Shown here: positions 1 through 10,100 of the stretch, one piece after another
Layout of the letters: each line of letters opens with the position of its first letter
Position numbering within the stretch: the first letter of the stretch is position 1
Source of the DNA: Micromussa lordhowensis
Lineage: Eukaryota; Cnidaria; Anthozoa; Scleractinia; Lobophylliidae
Assembly: GCA_964020085.1 (NCBI GenBank)
Contig: OZ026607.1
Location: forward strand, 4,748,886 to 4,812,885
Direction of reading: 5' to 3'
DNA length: 64,000 bases
Program-made: the position numbers and the translations under genes
The notes under the pieces: model-generated
The model's database searches: none
Told to the model about the DNA's origin: nothing
What the model saw: the letters and a program-made list of their open reading frames with translations, nothing else

Positions 1-959
1 ATGATAAAATCAATGAAGAAATTTGCGTTTTAATATCGGCTTTCTTGTAAAATTCGATGTACAGTTTCGGTTGTACAATGCGGAGAAATCGATTTTCTGT
101 CGAATAGATAAAATTATCTGATTGTTCTTTTTACATAAACAAACGGGCCCCTTGTAGCACGTCGGAATGGTTGAGAGAAACGTACTTTAAATTTTGCAGC
201 GGGCATGAGTGCATGAACCACACCTATACTAAACTAGCTCTAAGAAGGTTATTAAACAGTTAGAAATACTCTTTGAAAAATGCCCGAATTGAGTACATAA
301 CTTAAGTTGGCTTCTTTGGCGTTTCTATGGGTTACACGGCGTTCAAATGGCTTACTTGGCATTTAGTTGGCTTCCACCCAGCTTTGAATGGTTTTCTTCA
401 ATTATAGATGAAGTGAGACATGAAGTCAAAACCCGGGTTCTACTGAACAACCTGCTTAAAAGGATCTCTCTAAACAAAGTCAGGAGTCAAAAATACTGTT
501 ATGGACTTCTTACGAAGTATACAGCATATAATATAGAATTTCTATAAGAGTAGATACGTGGTCGAATAAACTTTCTTAGTATAACTAAAAATAATACAAT
601 AATAACCATAGTTTCAATGAGAAAATATACTTATGTCTGAGATATAAATACCGTGATATAGATTATAAAGGAATATAATTAAAATAACTTAGTTCTCTCT
701 GATACCGAAGACATCTTCCAAAAATAACGATTCTGAGCTAGAGATTCTATATGTAACGCATTTGAAACTCTGTTAATCCAAGCATAGACACCTTTAAACA
801 AACTAACAATCAAACTTTCATTGAATATGAAAAACACATCAATCGAATTCATTTGTCTAACTAAGATTTGGCTTCAAACTAGTATAAACTGTACAATATG
901 ACGTTTTGTCATGACGTCATCATCGGCATTATGTCGTCGCTTAATGACGTAATCAATTT
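1..959 (-). other. KIF26: 3' UTR and downstream flank of KIF26
   Basis: No coding exon was seen. On the gene's strand I found no AATAAA; the only variant noticed is ATTAAA (plus TTTAAT at 29-34), which would make a 3' UTR of about 930 nt. A TGACGTCA palindrome lies at 913-920, just past the stop. The true polyadenylation site may be outside the window. Confidence 0.35.
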
Positions 960-1108
960 TCAGACTTGTGTCGTCCGCTTGTCAAATGACGTCACCATCA
1001 TGATATTTGACTTGCATGCTGTTATCCGTTCTTGTAAAGTCTTGTTTTCCATTTCTAACCTATTTATGAAGCTTGGGTCTTCCCAGTTAAGCTCTTTTTC
1101 CGCTTTCA
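960..1108 (-). CDS. KIF26: KIF26 coding exon 18, C terminus and stop (aa 1826-1874)
   Basis: The acceptor is CTTTGCAG|TGAAAG. Joined at phase 1 it reads [20 protein letters not shown], then [20 protein letters not shown] and a TGA stop at 962-960. This matches the last block of KIF26 proteins ('R-N-CK-HLMMITCFD'). It was found because the open frame on this strand ends in the family motif. Confidence 0.93.
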
Positions 1109-4100
1109 CTGCAAAGAAAAAAGAACGCAAAATGTCAATCGATAATTTGACTATACAACCATGTGCAGATAGTAAATATACGTTAAATGGAAAATTCGGT
1201 TGTTTATTCCAGAGCTCAGTTCTTCCTACGCTCAAGTTACGCTCAAGAGTGACATTCGACTGTATTGCACGAGAAAAATACATCTGATGGTGTAGCCCTG
1301 TGGAGATCCGTCTCTCTCATTGGTCGTTTCCGGGTTTAAATTTTAGCGCGAACGTGACAACCAATCACAAAAACTACACGGATCCACGTAGCCCTGTGGA
1401 GATCAATCTCTATCATTGGTCGTTTCCGGGTTTAAATTTTAGCGCGAACGTGACAACCAATTACAAACACTACACGGATCTCTATACAGTTACGTCATCA
1501 GAAGAAATGTTTGAGTCGAATCTCGCGCATCTCACGCGTAACACGACAGATGGATAAATTGAGAACACGAAAAAAAATTAATTTTCACAAGCAAGTTGAA
1601 ATTTTAAAAACACCAATGTCTTTAAATCTAAAAAGATGCATCGAGGGATTGTCTGTAAATTTGTATACGTGAACGACATTCACTTTTATAAGTTGGAATC
1701 AGGAATGCAGATACCACTGACCAATTTTTATACCAATCGCGGAATATTAATTCTCTGTAATCATCACCACATATTTCTTGCAAAGTCAGTAGTGAGAATT
1801 TAGAAGAACATCAAGGCAATATCCCCAGTTGACGAGTTTCGTTCTAGTCAGCTTTCTGTTTAACAATGTGTTCATGTTGTAAGAAGAAATTAGTGACTTG
1901 ATCACTTACGCCCGTAGCTCCATCTCTGATTGTCATCAAGCAGTCGGTTCTTGGCAGCTGAATATTCATCTTTTAAATCACGTTGTCTCCGTCGCAAAGT
2001 CGCAATGCGGGATTTCCTTTCTTCAGAATCTTGCCACTGATAAATAAAACGTAACAATACAAAATCAGTAAAAAAGAACAAAAAGAGCCTTGCCACAATG
2101 AAGAAACGCGTTTCCCGATTGACTGAATGAGTGAACGAGCATTCATAATGAATGAATGAATGAATGAATGACAGACAGACAGACAGACTGACTGATCGAC
2201 TGACTGACTGACCCACTCACTGAGTAATGTTTGTATAAATGAACGAACAAACGAACCAAAATACAGAAAAAGACAAATACTTCGGTTTGTACCTGAAAGG
2301 TTGGCTCCATTGCCTTCTGTACTTTTTCCATATCATCAACTTCATAAACCTTGATTTGAACTGGCTCCAGGGACTTCCTCGAAAACCAGCGCTTGGGTGA
2401 ATACTTCCTAGAGCTGGAACCGGGGGACGCCGAACGGCTTCTACCATAGGCGCCTACAAGATAAGGAACCTTTGATAAGCTTAGATGAACAGATTGGCCA
2501 AATTGCAGGCTTGCATGAATACTTGCAAAGAAAGCAATATTTACACTGGTTCTTACCTTTTCTTTTCCCGCGGCTCAATCCTTTCTCGCTGCAGCTGTCG
2601 CTTGAGGCGTGGCTTGTATCGTTGCGCATGCTCTCATAGCCACTGCTGCTGGCCGCATCAGATCGCGAAGATACTAAAAGAGGAAACAGTGCAAGAGTTA
2701 CTTTGATTGTACTCCAATTGAAATGAAAGGAAAGATGTTGCAGGAAACACTGCAGCAAAACTTTGACTTTCAGAATTTTGTGGAACAGAACTCGCCTCAA
2801 GACAGGAAGTCGTTAGGAAGTGAATATGACTAACGAAGAGAATAACAATTTCGTCAATAAAGATTTTAAAAGTAATACGAGAGGCTTACTTGACTTCATT
2901 CTCTTTAACGACCGGCTTCGTCCGCGAGGTCCTGGGGAGTCTCCAATACTACTGTCACTTGCATGACCGCTGCTGTAGCTACTGCGGTCTCGCCTAGATA
3001 CAAAAACAACAAAATAAGTACATGTATAGCGATTTTAATCAAATAGAAATAAAAATTAGTCCCGATTCCGTCCTGTTCGAAAGTTGTTACTCTCGTGGGG
3101 TAGGTAAAAAAGAGTTTGGGAATGAGCTTTTCTTGTCTTCCTCTCCTTTTCTGTTTTCTCCTCCCCCCCCCCCCCCCCCACCCCTGCGTAGCTGAGTATT
3201 GAACCTACAAAACAATCAATTTTAAAATGTTGCTACTCACCCGAAAAATTTGAATCTTCCAAACTTTCCATTTCTTGGTGCAACAGGCGTCGAAGGTCCA
3301 GACATTTCATCTGCTGTCACCTCGCCAGCTGACACTACGGGCTCATTTGCAACCCAGACAACCTCCGTGCTTTCAGTTTTTGTGATACTCTCCTCCACGC
3401 TGGAAGACGCAAGCGCCAGATTGGATGCGTTTTGCGTTTCAGCAGCCGTTGTAAACGTCGCTACAAATTCTCCGGATAAGCGATATTGGCGGTTCGCGAC
3501 ACTCTGCGTGCTGTCCGCGTTTTGCGTTTGAGGCGCGCTTGGTTCTGAGCTGGGTATCGTCGCCACAAACTCTCCCGACAATCTGTAAACGATTCGCGGA
3601 GGCGCGCAACGATCGTGGAAACGCGCAATGAATTCCTCTTGTGGAGCGTAAGGCGTCTCGGGCGGAACTGGAATGTACTGGATGATGGGTCTTGCGACGG
3701 AAACAGAAATGGCGTTGGAAGGGTGTGTTATTAAAGTTCTAGAAGACTGCTTGTCCATCCTCGACGGTTTATCAGGTTTCTCGAATTCCGTATCAGAGAC
3801 CTCTGAACCACAATACGTGAGTTTGACAACACTTGAAACAGAGCTGACCGATGCGCGGTCGCTTCTCGTTGCCCGACTGTTCTTCGCCTTGACAAAATGC
3901 TCTACCCTATCACTTTCTCTTCGAGATAGTCTGTCCGTAGAAATGCCGGCAGCGCCGGCCAAACTACCTGATCTGTTCATTTCTTTATCAGCATTCTCTA
4001 TAATACAAGCTCTTTCGAGACTACTTGCTTTGTGGAAATTGTTGTTCTCGTCTTCGCATCCAATAAAGGTAACGCTCGATTTCATATTGCCAACAGAAAG

Positions 4101-7100
4101 CGAGGACAGCCTCGGCGTTGGATCAAACTGTGATCTGATGACACTTCGACGAGGCGTACACCACGGCTCTGTCTTAGCCGTCATCGAACTATCACTCGAT
4201 TCGTCGCCGTCTTGCGTTCTGCAGTGACAGGGAGCAATGTCACTGTCATAGTCTCTCTCGCCCCTATACCGCAACTTGGGACTGGAAATGAGTTTAGCGG
4301 TTTCCGACGTGCGTTTCTGTGGCACGAGTGGCGGTAGAAGAATATCATTACTTGAGGTATCGCACGAAGATAATGGAACGATACGTCGGTTGGGCCTCGG
4401 GCGTGGTCGGCGATGCTCGGGATGCCGACTGGCTGGCTGAGCGTACCGCGAAGAGAACTTCTCGCCTTCGCATTCTCTCAGCTGTTCGGCGACGAATTTT
4501 TGCAGAAGCGATCGCAGGTCTCCTTTGCTGTTTGAGCTTGTCATGTTGTCCATGTCTTTGATTGGAATGTTTTCCTTGTCGCCTTCCACAAGAATAGTGT
4601 TGGTTCCATCGTCGATTTCAACGCTGACGATGCTGTAGCTGCAACTAGCGCGGTTTTTCGCGCCATTTCTGGTGTCCGCGGGGGTCTGGTTCAGATTGGA
4701 CTCCACTGAAGGGAACTCCGGTATCGGAGACAATGTCTTACTATGGAAAGATTTTGACACTTGAATGTCCTCCAGTTCATCCTCGGTCGACGACGACTGG
4801 GGCGAGGGTACGAGACGGTAAAACATTTTCATTGGTGTTTCAAACGTGTAACTGCGTGCAATTGCATCTGTGTCTGATTCCGCTGAACTTTCATCCGAAC
4901 TCTGCCGCTGGTTGGGTTTTTGCGCACTGATTTTCTCAACCGCTGGCTCACCGGATGTGCTGACATCTTGCAATCTCTCCTCGAGCTCTGGGAAAAGAAC
5001 ATCGGTTTCGTTGCCGGTGAAATTTCTCTCCAAGTCATCCACCTCGACTTCGCATTCGTCTTCACTGAAGGCTTCGGCGATGATCTCGTCTTCCGCGTGT
5101 TGTTTTCCCCACACTAGCTCGGTGTCATCGTACGAGAAATCATCGGAGCTCGTTTCTCGGGTCTCCTCGAGGACGTAACACAAATCAGGCGTGTCCGACG
5201 TCGGGGAGTGGGGTTGACAGTTTTTGATAAGTTCAGCGGTTATCTCGCTACTAGCGCGACTGTTTCTGTCCTCGTAATGGCGCAATACCTCTTCATCGCA
5301 ACGATTCTGCTCGGAATCGAGTGAATTCATTGAGTCGGTCGCGTTGCCATTGCGATAACACGCTACGTCGCCATTTCGTCGAGCCATCTCGTAATCGTGC
5401 AAGTCCTGCTCCATGTTAAGCGAGTCCATGGAGTCGGCGTGGATGTCGTTCACAGCGGTGCAGGTCAAGAAAGAAAACGATGGCGCCTTGGCCATCACAA
5501 TGCTCTCCGCGTCCGACGATTCACTCGATGTCTCCGGGCTCATGACCCGCGCTCTCAGCTTCGCTTCCTCGCCTGGAAACGACTGTACGGGAATTACCAC
5601 AGTGCTGTGTCGAGAATTCATCGTTTCATCAACGTCTAAGTTAGGACCTAGTCGAGACGGCAGTATTAGTGTGTTGAGCTCTGGGCTTGTAATTTCGGTC
5701 ACTTCCTTTACTTTAGGGCTATCGATGTCGTTTTGCTGTGTCTTCGTTCTCTTGGCCTTTTCTTTCCCCGCGATTTTGGCAATACTCGACGAGCTTCCTT
5801 TGTTATCAAGAAGTCTTTTCCTACTTGCTTTTCGGCTGTCGGGTAGAATTTCAATTTCGGTCTCGTAACACGATTCCTCAGTGTAATATTCGCTGAACTC
5901 TTCTCCTTCTCCTTCTTCTCGAGCTGAAAGTATCTTCTCTTGAGTTTTCTCCTCCACAAGACCACCACTGTCCTCACTTCCTTCAACTTCGCGTTTCAAG
6001 TCCTCGCCTTCTTCATTATATTCCGCCTCTTCGTTCTCAATCGATTCTAGCTTGCGCACCAGGGACCTTGTACTGTCGGACACGCTCGATTTCCTGATAG
6101 GGAGCCTCGTTGGCGGGCCCTCGTTGTCTGTGAGCTCGCGGTCACTTATGGCCCCATCCGGCCCCACGTAGATCACAGTATCGCACGACTCCTCACCCGT
6201 ACTCGAGTTGTAGTCGGAGCTACCCGGTTCACCGATCGGGCAATCTTCGCGCAGTTTCTCGTTTAACGCTGTGGTCCGAAGTCTAGGCTCGGCTGTCCGA
6301 AGTCTTGGTTTTCGGATTCGGGCCTCGTCGCAGGAGCTTTCGCCACCAGAAGAACTAGTGCTGGATCCCTGAAAAACACCAAAAAATAACCGCCGTCAAT
6401 AATGTACTTTACACTTCTTTTGTGAAGGGGCTCCATTTTAAAAAGGATACAAAAAACGCCGATCTTGTGAGCAAAAAGTGCGCAATTGTTGAAACGATAA
6501 AAGCTGAATGTTTAAGTGGGTCAAGAACCAATAATGACGGTGTATCTGTAGGTTCCAGAATTTTCAATTCAAAACAAAGAGTTATCGAGTCTGTTATTTA
6601 GAGCAAACTTGAGCAAGTTGAAAATGAAGTTACCAGGCCTACAATTGTATTTCTAAGTTATATATCTAGCTTGATTACTTGTAATTGTTCAATGCTTTGT
6701 CTTAGGCAAGCAATAAGATCCTTCACGGGCTCTTATGCAGAGGTTTTGATTCTAAACAAGTTAGACCAGTTTTCGGCCCTTCTCAAAGCAATGATACAGA
6801 TTAAAAGCGGTAGATCTTATCACAGTTATTTGTACCTAGGCTGGCATATTCCACATACCAGCAAAATGTTGAACTTACTAGCTTTGTCTCGAAAGGAGAA
6901 ACAGCCTTTTAAGAAAGGTATTTGATGACAAACGGCAGAGCTAAGTTGTTGTATAACCTTGATTTACTCACAGCACGATAAGAAATTTCTTTAAAACTTA
7001 GAAACAACAGGGTTCGGGAATTCATGCAGAGATCTTAGTCTTCCAACGCCCCAGGGGTAAAACTGCAAAATATAACTTTGGAACAAACATTAAACAGAAA

Positions 7101-10100
7101 AAACAAGATCTACAAGATTTGGAGAACTGATCAGAGGTTCGGTTAGCGCGCTAACTGAGGAAAGAATTCGTTTCAATTTCGGAGTCAAGCAAATTGAATT
7201 CGTCTTCAATCTCGGCTAAATGACTTTGTGAATACTTGTTTATCCAAAGTTTTCTTTACGTTTCCCGCAGGACGTCTTCCCTGGCACGCAAATTTTGAGA
7301 TCTTGTAAATACTATTATATTTTTAAGCATGTATTAGAGTTTTAACTCTTTGTGGACAAACGAAGTTGTCTAGAAAGTAGAAATATTAACAGTTTATATC
7401 TCTCTTCGTAAGCTAGACCGCTTTCTTGCTCTCTCGTAACGAAAAGCAGTGAGCCAGATTATCTCATTTAAATCATAATATCAGCTACATTCAGCTGGTA
7501 TCTTATCAGCAACCTAATAAGTCTTGAGAAGCAAGACGTAATTTGCTCTAATTTGGTTTCTGTTGTAAGCCGGCATGATACGACTTCGTGCTAAACAACA
7601 TATAAAGAAATCACTTTTCATAATCGTTATAATGTTTGCTTGAAAACTTCAAGATAGATTTCCCTAGTCCATGTCTTTGATTAGATTAACACATTAGAAT
7701 GAAAACCATAACAGAAACAGAGACAAAAGCAAATTAATTCTCTAAATATAACACAGCTTCTTTAATTGGAACGAGTTGGAAGGTATCTCGACCTATCTGA
7801 GCTCACAGCTTCGCGCCCAGATTTTAAACTTTAAAGTGATTTGAAGCAAATTGTTTGACCACTCTCTCTCCTCATGCTGAGTTGACTTAATTCAAAATGA
7901 GAATACCATAGCTAATTAGTTCCTGTAAGTAAAATTTCCTTAGTTATGAAAATTTGATACAATAAATCATAACTTTTTTGAACATAGCAATCTTTCTGTG
8001 TGGCGCAGACATTGCTGTAACTTACGACTCGTTCACTGCTTGAGCTCACAAGAGAAAACAAAAATATCATGGAAGTACGAAACTTTAGAAAAACCTTACT
8101 ACCTGCAGACACAATGGTCTGAAATGTTTAAGCCACAAAAACGCATTTTGATGTTATACACCGATGTTAACTTCATCTTATGAAGCAACGTTGTCCATTT
8201 TATATACACGCCAAGATTCAGTAATAAATCGACTATCGAACTGGCAACCACATGTTTCTTTAATCGTTGAATTTATGGAGGGTTTCGATTAGGATTGAGG
8301 CTCTAAAATGCTCTTGTTGAACGGCTTATAAGATTTGCAGGTGTGATATATATATGAACAATATTGATGTCAGACACTCGTGCTATTGGTTTCGAATTGT
8401 GTTTTCAAGCTTTTTCCTTCCCACAGAAGTGTTCTATAATTACTTAACAGCGCGAAACACTACTCACCAAGCTTTGCGAGAAGATTCAATTCAAGACACA
8501 ACCGTTTTGCCAAAGATTAGTAGCAAAATGACAGTGATTTACGAGACTGTAATCTCTTGCAGGTATGTGGCTCGCAGTGTATTTTGGCAAGACCAATCAT
8601 CTTAGCCGAAGGGAGGTATTTGATGATGAAAAGAGCTTATCAAGCATGGAGGAGATAATGAAAATGGTATGAAAATTTTTCTATAGTGTAAGACCTGATA
8701 ACCTATCTCATTGTTTGCAGCGTACAAAAGGCGGGCCACAAACGTAATAAGCGCTAAAAGAACGACAAACATTTTTATCAGGAAAACATGACCTTTGTAA
8801 AGACTTTGATTGATTTTACGTTTTCCGAAGGCGCGTTTTAATAAGATTAATAAAGTGTCAAAACCCCCGATATTAAAAACGCAAATACAATTCAGTATTT
8901 GTTTTGCGATTAGTAATGTGGCTTCTAACATGAGACTCGTACTTACCTTTCCCTTGCGCTTTCGCAACCGGTGAAGCCTGGTCGCTAGTTGAACGGTCGC
9001 CAGTGTTTCGGCGTAGAATGGAAGCGAGGGTGACACATGCGCAATCATGGTTGTGCGACAGGACGTATTTCCGATGGACTCTTGGAGCATGCGCGTTATC
9101 TTGCTTGTTCTGTTTAATTAAAAGAACAGAGAAGAAAATTAGTATTAAAATTTCACTCGTGGTAGGGGATCCATAGCCCTGTCGGACTGCAGCAGAAATG
9201 GCTAATTGAAAAGCAGTGCAAAGGGACAAGAGAAAAAACATCCTTAAATATGTTTGACGCTAAGAAGTGTAAGGTGCTAGACATTTTTTGACGCAAATCT
9301 ATGAAGAAACATGAAGCTGCCATCGACCACGAGAGCACAGTCGAGAATAAACCGCTTCCTCGACAATGATTGGCTCAACGCACCTGTGAGGCACATGCTT
9401 GGCGCCATTTATGAGAGAAATGATGACGTTCCCAAGTCCTGACAACGACATACTGCTAGCCCCTCCGTTATTCTTGGACCCAGTGTACCCTTCACAGCTG
9501 GCGAGATCGATCAAATGCAGCCGGGAACGCCCTCCGTGGACTGAGGAGAGAAGTGAAGAAACATGGCCGAGAATTAGCCGGATTATAAAACTAAGGACGC
9601 TTTCCTGTTTTGTAACATTTTTTTTAATTCTTGACTAACAGGGAGGAATGCCTATGAAACACTGCAGCTAGTGCTTTCCCCTTTCATATAGCAGAGTTCG
9701 CCTGGTCAAAACCATAGTCTTGATACACCGCCATATTCTCTAAACTAACTTTGAAAGAGTTCATATGCAAGTCAGTAAGAAGAATTAATATGACAAGATT
9801 GGGGCTGTCACCGAGTTGATAGTATAAGGTGTATTTTAAAACCATAATTCAGATACTGACGTACCTCCTCCAGCGTTCTTGGAATTTTTCTCCACGCGGT
9901 ACTGATAAATGTGCACAGTGAAGAACATGTGCGAGTTCATGCTTTCCTCCCAGTCGGTGTTGCTTTCGCCTGTCAAAGGTAAGCGGAAGAAACTGTAATT
10001 ATACCAAACTTACTACTATTCGAGAATTATCCACACAACTGACGCTTAAAGTGCCCCTGTGATAAAAAAAATCACTTCCTTTTTTTCTTGAGATTCTAGT

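Noticed and set aside
900..1000. A cluster of three TGACGT/CRE-like sites that looked like an enhancer.
   Set aside because: The site near 987 is the codon run ATG GTG ACG TCA of the KIF26 C terminus (MMVTSF), so it is coding. The one at 913 and the half-site near 945 lie in the presumed 3' UTR. The cluster loses most of its weight.
1300..1557. An 85-codon open frame with a repeated [14 protein letters not shown] segment.
   Set aside because: It starts at GTG, lies in the last KIF26 intron, and its peptide repeat follows from the 96-bp DNA duplication being divisible by three.
3250..5868. Plus-strand open frames opposite the giant exon (for example 3673-4227 and 5413-5868).
   Set aside because: They are antisense shadows of a long, compositionally biased coding exon and show no protein-family features.
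3237..6176. Treating the long minus frame as a one-exon gene starting at 6176.
   Set aside because: The codon at 6176 is GTG, and the frame continues upstream to an acceptor at 6368 with family-specific sequence. It is an internal exon.
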